Under the pieces are notes generated by a model. The model was not told the origin of the DNA, did no database searches, and saw nothing but the letters and a program-made list of their open reading frames with translations. A stretch of 64,000 nt of DNA from NCBI GenBank assembly GCA_948567375.1, contig OX419755.1:5709001-5773000 (forward strand). Reading direction: 5' to 3'. Made by a program: the position numbers and the translations under genes. Numbering within the stretch: the stretch's first letter is position 1; each line of letters begins with the position of its first letter. Positions 1 through 10,000 of the stretch are shown here, piece by piece. Source of the DNA: Lunularia cruciata (Eukaryota; Streptophyta; Marchantiopsida; Lunulariales; Lunulariaceae).

Positions 1-124
1 ATTGTGGAGTTCCAAGGAGGCATTGTAGCAGCATGCAAATCAGTTGGTGCAATAGGCTTGGAGTGGAGCCTTCATACCATCAGGAGATGAGTGTGAGGAT
101 GAGCCTCCGGAGGCAATTGCTTTG

Positions 125-1155
125 ACACCTCTGGATACCTCACTCATTGCTTGGCAGTATCCAGTAGAGGGGATATGCCTATTGGAGTTGTTTGGTGGGA
201 TCAGCACCAGACTAGCTATGGTATTACATGCGGGTATACGAGTACAGAGGTACTTGTATGTAGGGAGAGATGAGACTGCTAGGTGAGTCTCTCTACATCA
301 TGTGGCACACTTGGCCTATCAATATCCGGAGTTATTACCAATGTTAGTAGTCAGAGGTTACTAGAAGGCCCTACCATCAGACATTTCCTTATTGGGGGCG
401 CATGACCTAAAGAAACATGGGCCTATTCACTTGGTGATTTTTGGATGGCCATGTCAGGGACATACACGTGCAGGCTGCGGTTTGGGTCTTTAGGATCCTT
501 GTTTTGGTATGTTTTGTGAGATGTTACGGATACTACAACATCTCCAAGTTCATCAGTCTGTTTCTCCAACTTACCTTTTGGAGAACATTCCTTTGATGGG
601 TGATTCTCACACTAGAGTTGTGGCGAGTACACATTAGGTTCATTCTTGGATGGGACCTGCTATATTGTTAGATGCAGCCACAGTGGGATCACGGGCTCAT
701 CATCTTTGTCTTTGGTGGACGAACTTCTTACCTAGAGAGGTTTTACAACGTGCTTATGATGGGGTTCAATGACTTGAGCACATCCTTGTTGATGACATCT
801 TGGATATTGGGCGTTAGTCTCAGACAGTGGTAGTGGCTGATAGGTCACCTATGGCAATGGTTAACCTAGTTGGACAGCCTAGAGCCGCATTTCCCACACT
901 CATGAGTTTCCTAGGCTCTCATGCATTTCAAGAAGGAGGACCTGGACTTGTTTGGGATTCACACTTACAGCAGTTGGTGGAGTCAACGCTGATGAAAGAG
1001 AGCAGGTGATGGGTTTTCACATCAGTATTATCGTTATTCCAACAATGTCAGAGGCATCCAGACGTCAGGTGTTAGGTCAAGCTATGGACCTAAATTGTTT
1101 GACCTGGATTGTGAGCCTTGGCTTGGCAGAGCAGTGTAGGATGCGCTTGATAGGC
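125..1155 (+). pseudogene. retrotransposon-borne cytosine-5 DNA methyltransferase (DNMT3-like), broken
   Basis: C5 methyltransferases move a methyl group from S-adenosylmethionine to cytosine through a catalytic Cys. Visible motifs in frame 2: motif I LELFGGIST (182-208, SAM loop); motif IV GWPCQGHT with the catalytic Cys codon at 452-454; motif VI LENIP (578-592, the Glu that contacts the cytosine); motif VIII region GSRAHH (686-703). After a frameshift near 985 the C-terminal block continues in frame 1 with DEREQVMGF and ASRRQVLGQAMDLN, matching the order of DNMT3 C-termini (Glu-Arg, Gly-Phe, then Arg-Gln-x-Leu-Gly). Motif order is unpermuted, unlike plant DRM enzymes. Six in-frame stops: TGA at 284 and 770, TAG at 362, 491, 635 and 815. 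No target-recognition domain can be delimited. The C5-methyltransferase call is strong; assignment to the DNMT3 branch is an inference from motif spacing. Confidence 0.85.
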
Positions 1156-1500
1156 ATCACCACTCGGACACTTGTGAGCCATGTGCCTATCGAGACAATT
1201 CAAGCACATGTTGGGGGCGATGGACCGAGTGGACATGGTATTCTTGGGACACATCCAATAGCTACTAGGGAGAGTGGTCTATTTGGAGTCCATCCAGGTG
1301 AGCGTGGGCTACTTGGATTACATCCTTGGTCCACATGGGATGCAGCTAGAGGACATGTGGAGCTTGCATCCAAAGTGGAGGGAATTTTTCACACAGAGGT
1401 TGGGACTTCTAGTGGTCGAGAGCATAACACTATTGCTCCCAAGGGCCCAATGTAGCAGCTAGTCAGTATGTCTTCCACTCCTACTATAGTTACAAAGGAT

Positions 1501-2946
1501 ACTTAGGAGCCAGATCTTGGACCCAAGCTTATTGGAGAAGAAAGACGGAGGGTTTGGAGTTTCTTGAGGAGCCACATGAGTTGTTTTGCCTTCAATATGA
1601 AGGATTTGGGTGCTTTGAAGGGACCTGGTATATGGATTGAGCTGACTAGCAATACACCAGTTTTTCGACGTCTTTATCGCTATAGTGATATGGAGAGGAC
1701 ATTGATTTAGAGCCGGAGTAGTGACCTTTTTGAAGCTAGTTTGGTGGAGATTTCACATAGAGAGTATGCATTAGCAACAGTGATGCTAGCCAAGAAGGAT
1801 ATGCATGGCACCTATACAGATAGGCGGATGTGTGGAGATTACCGTCCTATCAACCGACAGACCAGGGCTGATTGGTATGCCATGCCTACCTCGGAGGAGA
1901 TTTTTGATGCGATTGGGCATGCAAAGGTCTTCAATACTTTGGATCTTTGAGCAGGATATCATCAGTTGCCGATCAAGGAGGAAGATAAGTCCAAGATAGC
2001 ATTCTGGGCTATTGATCCTCATGGCAAGGATGTGTTATATCAATGGAGGTTCTTACCGTTTGGGTTAAAGAACACTCATGCTAAGTTCCAGAGTATCATG
2101 GATAGGATCCTAGCTGGATTGGATTTTGCTCGGTGTTATATTGATGACATTTTGGTCTATAACACTATTGTGGAGGAGCATGAGAGACAATTGTTGGAGG
2201 TGTTTGAGAGGTTGAGATCTCATGGACTCAAATTACATCCTGGGAAGTGTAGGTTCTTCTACGAGCAAGTTGAGTATTTGGGTCACACTATCTACCCCAG
2301 AGGACTTGGTGTTCAGTAGACCAAGGTGGAAGCTATTGCACGTATTCCTTGGCCTACAGATGTGAGTAGAGTGCAAGCATTCCTTGGGTTGGTGAACTTC
2401 TATTGCCGCTATGTTAGAGGATTTAGTGCCATTGCCAAGGCCTTGACGAAGCTGACCAAGCTTACACATGAGTAGTGTTGGAGAGATGAGCATGAGAGAG
2501 CTTTTGTAGAGCTCAAGGAGAGGTTGACATCTGCTCCTATTTTGAGGAGACCAATCAGAGAACAACCAAATCAGGTTCATATTGATTGGAGTATGTTGGG
2601 GCTTGGAGCGGTGCTCACCCAGCATGATGATGAGGGGATGGAGTTTGTGGTGGCCTATGCTAGTCGCTCCAACAATTCAGTGGAGGCAAAGTATAGTTCA
2701 TATGAGGGAGAGTGCTTGGCAATAGTGTGGGCAGTAGCACATTTCCAATGTTACCTATTTGGTAACCCCTTCACTCTCATCACTAATCATCAACCACTGA
2801 AGTGGTTGATGGAGTCCAACAAGCTTTTAGGGAATCTTGCACGATGGGCTTTGATTTTACAGGAGTTTGATTTCACGGTTGTTCATAGACCTAGAGTGGT
2901 GAACCGTGATGCAGATGGGTTGAGTAGAAACCCATGTCCCAGCTAG
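1501..2946 (+). pseudogene. Gypsy reverse transcriptase and RNase H, broken
   Basis: Ty3/Gypsy pol segment that copies element RNA into DNA and degrades the RNA strand. RT landmarks: MCGDYRPINRQT (about 1828), LDL then a TGA where the family usually has a basic residue, then AGYHQLPI (about 1938-1974), WRFLPFGLKN (about 2045), the catalytic YIDDILVY (about 2137-2160) and YLGHTI (about 2275). RNase H landmarks: HIDWS (about 2578), YSSYEGECLAIVWA (about 2695), ITNHQPLKWL (about 2790, where the usual second Asp appears as Asn) and NRDADGLSRNP (about 2905). The frame is interrupted by TAG near 1708, TGA near 1948, TAG near 2318 and TAG near 2475, and ends at a TAG after 2943. The stops and the Asp-to-Asn change make it inactive. 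Confidence 0.92.
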
Positions 2947-3096
2947 CAAGATCAGACCGGAGCACGTTGGTATGGTGAGACCGATGAGGAGATGGTGCTA
3001 GGTTGGCATGCATCTGCCTTTCTGTGTATATTTTCAGAGGCTTTGGTGGTATCTCTCTCAACGCATACAGGAGGAGTTATGGAGGTCATAGATCCA

Positions 3097-4574
3097 TAGA
3101 GTGAAGATATTGGTATAATTCAGCGAGATATTCATGATGATGTCTTAGTGATGGACTATCTTTGCACTGGTGTTGTGGGTGGCACAATTGGGGCCAAGGA
3201 GAGAGACCGTGTTCTTCAACAAGCCAGACAGATCAGATTGGAGGGTAGACACCTTTTGCATGTATGGGAGGATGGTAGAGTGCGAGTAGTACCACTTCCA
3301 TCTTAGAGACCACAGTTGGTCCGTCATGCTCATGAGGAGCTATGACATTTTGGAGTAAAGTGTACGTATAGCTTACTCCAGAGTCATTATTGGTGGCGCG
3401 GTATGCAGACCAAGATATAGAAGTTTGTTGCCAGATGTGTGGTTTGTTACCGAGTTAGAGCATCATTCAATGCTCCTACACCATAGTTACACCCATTACC
3501 TATCATGGGATTGGATTACCGTTGGAGTTTGGACTTTGCTGGACCTTTACCGTTGACTGTGAGACATCATCGGTATGTTTTGGTGATGGTGGAGCACTTT
3601 TCCAAGTGGATTGAGTTGGTGGCACTTCTTGACAAGTCTAATGAAGGGACAGCTTACTTGTTCTTGGATCGAGTTCTTAGTCATTTCGGTGCACCAGCTG
3701 AGGTTTTGACTGATCAAGGTACAGCATTCTTGGGGGAGTTTCAGGTCTTGTGTGACAAGGCTTTGATTGATCACTGTACTTCTTCTCAAGATCACCCTAA
3801 GGTAGATGGCTTAGCAGAGAGAGTGGTTCAGACAAGACAATGAAGAGAGGGTTGTGAAAAAATGGTTTGCAGAGAGGCCACTTGGGAGATTGGGATCTCC
3901 AATTACCTTGGTTGGCCATGGGCTATCAGTTCAGCCGGCAAGCCTCCTTAGCATCCTTCTCTCCTTACTTCCTACTCTATGGACGAGATCCAGATTTACC
4001 TATAGCCATTTGTCGAGATGCTACTGTAGTTTTGGACTTGGATGACCCAAATGTATGGATGAGCTCATGTTCTTAGCGGGCAGAGATCTTTCAGAGAGTG
4101 ATGCCAATGGCCTTTGAGAACTTGAAGATTGTTTAGCATAGAGATACTTTACGCTATGCTACCATTTGAGGAGGAGGTTATAGACCCTTGATCCGTCAAT
4201 TTCATCCAGGAGACTATGTATATCTACAGCAGATAGCACCAATGACACTTGATGTTTTGACAGACCGCACTATCTTGAGAGTGCGTGAGGTTTTGCCATC
4301 TGGAGTCCTTGTGTTGGAAGAACATGATGGTGTTGTTTGGAGAGATCATGTGCGCAATTGTGCGCCATGCCACCTCCTAAACATTGATGGTACTATGGAC
4401 CCAAGCTTGGCACTTGTACGTGCAGGCTTGAAGTGTATATTATGTGGCTCTTCTGGTGGAGTTGCTACTATGTTAGTGTGTGATAGCTGTTCGAGAGGAT
4501 GGCATATGGCATGTATGAATCCTCCTCTCACGGTGGTTCCTCAAGGACAATGGTTATGTCCTAGATGTACTTGA
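3097..4574 (+). pseudogene. Gypsy integrase with GPY/F-like module and C-terminal PHD finger, broken
   Basis: Integrase inserts the DNA copy into the genome. Visible parts: a zinc-binding HHCC region (about 3325-3455, ending CVVC), then the catalytic core with the first Asp in WSLDFAGPLP (codon 3532), the second in LTDQGTAF (about 3705) and the Glu in VDGLAERV (about 3805-3827). A frameshift near 3842 is followed by LPWLAMGYQFSRQAS and SPYFLLYGRDPDLP in another frame. From about 4188 a GPY/F-like module (GDYVYLQQ, then LRVREVLPSGVLVLE and HVRNCAPCHLLN) precedes the PHD finger. Stops at about 3097, 3304, 3340, 3418, 3484, 3841, 4076, 4134 and 4168 are all TAG or TGA. A PHD finger replaces the chromodomain found in many plant Gypsy integrases. 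Confidence 0.9.
4434..4574 (+). other. PHD zinc finger at the C-terminus of the Gypsy integrase
   Basis: The C-terminal 47 residues have the C4HC3 pattern of a PHD finger: CILC, then CDSC, H after four more residues in SRGWH, MAC, and finally QWLCPRC with the conserved Trp two residues before the last Cys pair. All eight zinc ligands are present and the stop follows directly. PHD fingers usually read the histone H3 tail, often H3K4 methylation state. In an integrase tail the likely role would be choice of insertion site, as chromodomains do in chromoviruses; that role is inference. This stretch is intact although much of the element is broken. Confidence 0.85.
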
Positions 4575-4743
4575 CCTATAGCTAGTTCATTCTTTATATG
4601 GTATAGATTGTAGATAGGCGACTAACGATGGGGCTCCATAGCACCCGGCCTCTTGATCTTTGCCTATCATAGGGTATACCATATACTTAGAGTAGATGGC
4701 TATCTGGAGTTAGAGGGACCTAACCGCCACCTAGGGGGGCGAT

Positions 4744-5277
4744 TGTGGCACTTTAGAGTCTATGTATGACTTATGTGTGAGTTGTGCTTCTATTGTGTAT
4801 GATGTTGATAACAATGTATGTTGTGTAGCAATGTATATATGCATGACAGTTGTCACGCCGTTTGTAGTGTCCCATCTAGATGCTCGGACACTGGAGTTCC
4901 TGTGATAGTAGTTAGAGGCATTTTGGCAGTTACTCATAGACTACTTTCCGACGGTCAGATTTCAGGTTTAGGGTACTGACTTCATGGCGAGGCCCACCGT
5001 CACTTGCACCGTCCGCACCGTCATGTGTGCCTTCAGTGGGACCGTTGGGAGGAGACCTAGGTCAAAATCAGGGGTATACCTTGGGATTGCAACTCCAGAG
5101 AGCTTACTTCTTTGATGTTGAGCCTTCGAGTTCCTGGCTAGAGTGGACAAAAAGCCGGCGAGCGTCACCTGGAGTCTCTTAGCTAGAGTGGATGTGGCTT
5201 GACTGTAATCAGTGCCCTGTTGTTGGCAAGTTGTTGAGGATCAGATCAAATATTGATCTGAGTCCAATTGATTCGAG
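4744..5277 (+). repeat. Gypsy LTR, copy 1 (534 bp)
   Basis: It starts TGTGGCACTTTAG directly after a purine-rich tract (AGGGGGGCGAT) and ends before TGGTAAACG. The same 534-bp unit recurs at 5297-5830 with about a dozen differences by eye. The 3' boundary is set by the start of the primer-site-like linker and lacks a clear CA end, so it may be off by a few bases. Confidence 0.75.
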
Positions 5278-5296
5278 TGGTAAACGATCTGATTAT
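5278..5296 (+). other. primer-binding-site-like linker between two LTRs
   Basis: Nineteen bases beginning TGGTAAACGATC separate two LTR copies. A TGG start right after an LTR is the usual form of a retrotransposon primer-binding site (complement of a tRNA CCA end). The matching tRNA was not identified. Confidence 0.45.
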
Positions 5297-5830
5297 TGTG
5301 GCACTTTAGAGTCTATGTATGACTTATGAGTGAGTTGTGCTTCTATTGTGTATGATGTTGATAACAAGGTATGTTGTGTAGCAATGTATATATGCATGAC
5401 AGTTGTCACGCCGTTTGTAGTGTCCTATCTAGATGTTCAAACACTGGAGTTCCAGTGATAGTAGTTAGAGGCATTTTGGCAGTTACTCATAGACTACTTT
5501 CCGACGATCAGATTTCAGGTTTAGGGTACTGACTTCATGGCGAGGCCCACCGTCACTTGCACCGTCCGCACCGTCAGGTGTGCCTTCAGTGGGACCATTG
5601 GGAGGAGACCTAGGTCAAAATCAGGGGTATACCTTGGGATTGCAACTCCAGAGAGCTTACTTCTTTGATGTTGAGCCTTCGAGTTCCTGGCTAGAGTGGA
5701 CTAAAAGCCGGCGAGCGTCACCTGGAGTCTCTTAGCTAGAGTGGATGTGGCTTGACTGTAATCAGTGCACTGTTGTTGGCAAGTTGTTGAGGATCAGATC
5801 AAATATTGATCTGAGTCCAATTGATTCGAG
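5297..5830 (+). repeat. Gypsy LTR, copy 2 (534 bp)
   Basis: Near-identical second copy of the LTR at 4744, same orientation, following the 19-base linker. LTR-linker-LTR without an internal region indicates recombination or a concatemer junction, not an ordinary solo LTR. Confidence 0.75.
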
Positions 5831-5922
5831 AGTCTATGTATGACTTATGAGTGAGTTGTGCTTCTATTGTGTATGATGTTGACAGCGATGTATGTTGTGT
5901 AACGATGTATATACGCACGACA
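5831..5922 (+). repeat. Gypsy LTR, truncated third copy
   Basis: Resumes the LTR about 13 bases after its start (AGTCTATGTATGACTTATG) directly after copy 2 and runs for about 90 bases before similarity is lost near 5922. Confidence 0.65.
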
Positions 5923-6599
5923 AATATTTTTACAAATCTTCAATAACTCCTTGATCTACTTGGTTGCAAAGCTCAACTCTGCTATCTTTTTGGCCTTTGC
6001 CTTTTTTAATTCCACCCACACATGCTTCTACTAATTGATACTTTGTGCATCTTTCTACACTCAATTCCTTCTTTGCTAATGATGGCCTAAGTCCACTCTT
6101 GTCAATTTTGCTAAAACCTCCTCATCCATCTTTTCTACTTTTACTATATGTAAGCTTTGCCTTGGATGTGTTATCTCCTCCTCCTAACTTGTAACTTTAG
6201 ATGTCATAATTCCATTCTTTTCTTTCAACCTAGTCAGATCTTCTCTTATTGATTCTACCAAAAATTGTTCATCAGTCATTACTCTTTTGGCATCATTTAA
6301 CTTTTTATGGAAAACCAGATCTCACTCTACAATTTTTTCAAGATAGTATATATCCACCTTGGTAGGCCATTTAGGCCTTTCACTTCTAATCGTCAATACC
6401 CTTCGTATATATCAGTTAGAAACTCCACAAAATGGATCTACCCCATTGTCTAATATTCTATTCCACTTCAAATTCAACATAAATGAATGCAATCACTCAC
6501 TAAAGATTGTTCTTGCATTGATATGTTCTCTTTCTCCTTTGGATTATGTCAAAATCCTTTTAAGTCTCCAAAGAGATGTCTAAACCTTTGCTTTGGGCA
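5923..6599. other. degraded sequence, no gene recognised
   Basis: On the minus strand short Lys/Glu-rich reading frames broken by many stops can be read, compatible with an old transposon remnant. No domain is recognisable. Confidence 0.3.
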
Positions 6600-7000
6600 G
6601 CCCAACGTGGGGAAGTGTAACCATGGCTAGCACAAGAATAATGATCTATAACACACAATGCTCCTCTCTATATCTATCCATACCTATAAAATCACAACTC
6701 CTCATATGCCAACTCTTGAGTAAATATACTTTCTCCAAAACCTAAAAAATATAAACTCTTATAACTTTCAATTTCCATCTCAAAAATTTTAAAATTAAAT
6801 TTCCATGGAACTCAAGCATGAATACAAAGAGATTAATGAAAATTCACTACCATCAATGTGAAATAATCTCTTCCTCTTCAATTTTCCATAGCCTTCAATC
6901 TAGATACCAATGGAACCAAATTGAAAAATGAACAGAATCTATTATTCACTCATACGATGAATGGAGGTGAGCTCTCTAGAACTCTATAATAGTCTTTCAT
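6600..7000 (-). repeat. dispersed repeat, copy 1
   Basis: Diverged copy of the sequence at 25,210-25,690, same orientation. Shared blocks include GAAGTGTAACCATGG followed by GCACAAGAATAAT, TATAACTTTCAATTTC, and TTCAATCTAGATACCAATGG near the far end. No coding capacity. The copy at 25,210 adjoins the 5' end of a minus-strand LINE, so it may be a LINE 5' region or an independent non-autonomous element. Confidence 0.65.
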
Positions 7001-10000
7001 TCGTTACCTCCCTTCCCTCTCGCCTCTCCCCCTACAAAGTCATAGACAAGGGATTGATATAGAGGATCTAGACAAGGGATGGATGTGCCCACTGTTCCTT
7101 TGGAGGAAGAGAAGGCGTACAGAATCACATGTATGCGAAGACACTCCGTTAACAACACTTCAACTACCCCGGTCTGGGAGGAAACTTTCGAAGTTTGACA
7201 TCACGGACATATTGGCGAATACGTGTGCTTGCTCTCACAATACTGAGTGAACTTGACAGCATAGTGTGAGTGATGAAGACGATTTAGTGGATAGTTTTTC
7301 TTCTGTCCAACATTAGAACAGAAATACCTTCTTTTCTACCATTCAAAGCAATCAACACACAAGAATTCAAGACCCAAAATATGCACGAAGAAAGCCTAGT
7401 ATCTGAACTTACTCCTTACTCCAACGTGCTGATTGGCAACTATGTGTCAGGCTGATGGTATTGAGCAGGCCATGAGCTCAACAGCAACATCTGAAGGACA
7501 AGAAGGGCTGAAGGCAAACGTGTCCCACATTAAGTGTGTGACGGAAAGAAAATCAAGGAATCTCCATGAGCTCAATCAACAAATCTCACAATCATAGCAA
7601 GATACGATAATGTTTATTACAAGCAACACCCTCAATCATGTGTGGACGAAGGGCCGTGAACGGTTTTCAAGATTAACACAAATTCTGCTGTTCACACAGA
7701 TTACACCTCAGAAACAAGCTAGTTTATCATCAGATGTACAAGATTTCTGTTCCCACGAACTCTGTTCTTAGTGCAGATTACATCTCAGAAATTGAATTTC
7801 AGAGACGCACTCATGACAAATGAAGCAGATTGAAACAGATTGAAACTCCTAGCTAGATAGGATCCTTATAATCATAATATGTTATAACACATAGTTATAA
7901 TCATATGAGTTCCGTCAAGTTCAGTTTCTCGTCTGTCAATCCGATTACGCGTTATGAAGAATTGGCCTTAGAGGATCATATTCACTGTCACTGATGATGT
8001 TTTCGGTGATCACTATACAATATTTCAAATTTGCCTACATGTCAGGTCAAGACCAAATTCTATGTCACAAAACATCAATCAAGAAAGATACCTGCTTACA
8101 GATGAAAGACAACAGTGGGAAGCATCATTGATCGATGAAAGACCACAACTGATAACCCGGAATATAATCGAGTGGTCTCAAGCTCCTCTAGCCTCGAGGA
8201 GGAGGAGTTAGTCTAGAAAGAAGCTTGATCAATTCCAGAGATTGTTGAACTGATGTTGAACTGATGGGCTTGTAACCGCATTTGTTCTGCATATCTGGAA
8301 ACGTGAACTCTTAATTAAACCCCTGGAAATCCGAACTACCTATGTACCCAGTGCACATTATAGAGGGGGTCACATCAGGAAGACTCAAACGATACTCTCG
8401 CCTCTGGGTTCTTCTCCAGGAACTCTAATGGCCTTCTCATTGTGACAGTGATTGAGGATTACAAGTCTTTCTTATTTTCTTCCTTTTACCCATGGCTGTT
8501 CTTTACGCCGTGTGGAACAGAAAGACACTCTGAGCGTCCAGCACAGCAATCCCGAGTCAGCACGAACCATTGGAATCGAAGTGGACACTTGATCGAGCAA
8601 AAATCTTGGTGGGTGCACTTCTAGAAATGTCATCAAACATAGAATCCTACTGGTGCCCACTTTACAACTACTCGCAGGATACAAGAAATTGGAATCTCGT
8701 GGAAGCTAGAACAGAGAAACATATTCCCAAGAATCACAATATCGAGGAGGACGTGGACTAACAGCACCAATCCTCATGCTGTTGGAATCAAGCAACTTTC
8801 TTCTTCACGTTCTCAGCTTAGAATTCCTTGATCCTGTAACTGATGCCTTTAAGTTAGTTTGTCAAAAAGGAGGGGGGTTTACGGATGATCTTTCCCCAGA
8901 TCGTTATGTACCCTCAAGTAACATGAAATAGATAGCTACTACATCTCGAATGAGTGTTGCTCACTCGAAATCTTATCTTTGGTAGAACTTAATATGGAAA
9001 CGATGTTTTTCATTTATATCAATTCATTGTTCAAAGTTGAAACCTTTAATCTTCAATTTGGCTAACTATCACTTGGTAATGAGCAGAAAGTAACTTTATA
9101 TATCTCCTATCATCCATTTTAACTAAATGGTTTTCCAAACAAGATGTCTTATCTTCGAACACATAAGCAAACTATAAAACAGTACAAGTCTCGTCTTTAC
9201 TCTATTAGTACTCTTCGGTTCCAAATTTTAAAGAACACTTGGTTTATTCATGAACAATTGTTCACCTAAGGGGTGAATAACCACTTACATAAGCACTCTT
9301 TCCATGAATCGGACCAAAGACAAATACCCCTCATTTGAAGGCAATTTGAATGAGGTATCCTATCATAGCCCAACTGCTTACGAGAACTCTTGGTCGAAAG
9401 CTTAGACTTAATTACTCTAATCGGGGCTAATCCTTCTCAAATGACTTCGCAGCAGCCATCATTAAACTAAGTAACTTCGGGTGGGTTTCCTACCCGAAGT
9501 TACTTATTTTAATCTTTAATACCTGATGCGAAGTTCGCATCATTTATTCAGTTACCACGTAATACGGTAAATTAGTGGAAAGGCTTAGGCTGTCGTCCAC
9601 AAACCTTAAAAGGGTGTTTACAATTCACAATCAAATCCTTATAATGAGAATTGGTCGAAGGTGGTGGAAATCGCGAATGAAGGCAAAGGTAGAAGAAATG
9701 GAAAATCATTCAATGAAGAATATAGGTTCAATCAAAGTCTTTTGACGGGAGAGAAACAAAGGTCTAGTATTGGATGTTTATTTAGGCTTTAAAACCACAA
9801 CAACATCTGGATTAGTGTTAAATCGATCCACCGACTCACAAGAAATCATATGATTATGCGTCACAGAAAAACATGTGATCTCTTAATGTCTTTCGTTATG
9901 TTCATCAATAAAATACGATATATCCATCGGTATTTACTATTTTCTATTTTTTAATTCTTCTCAATTTAAACATCCTGTTTTATTTTTTATATTTTAGTGA

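Larger units (their letters stand above)
1..5277 (+). mobile_element. Ty3/Gypsy LTR retrotransposon with DNA methyltransferase and PHD finger, decayed, 5' end outside window
   Basis: Domains on the plus strand in order: cytosine-5 DNA methyltransferase (about 125-1155), a linker with no recognisable domain (1156-1500), reverse transcriptase (about 1501-2330), RNase H (about 2520-2946), integrase with HHCC finger and D,D,E core (about 3310-3842), a GPY/F-like module (about 4188-4400), a PHD finger (4434-4572), a purine-rich tract near 4732-4743 and a 534-bp LTR (4744-5277). RT before integrase is the Ty3/Gypsy order. Gag and protease are not visible and presumably lie before the window. The reading frame is broken by about twenty TAG/TGA codons and at least two frameshifts, so this copy cannot be autonomous. 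The methyltransferase upstream of RT is the unusual part. Gypsy identity is certain; the idea that methyltransferase and pol belong to one element rests on shared strand, adjacency and shared decay pattern. Confidence 0.9.
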
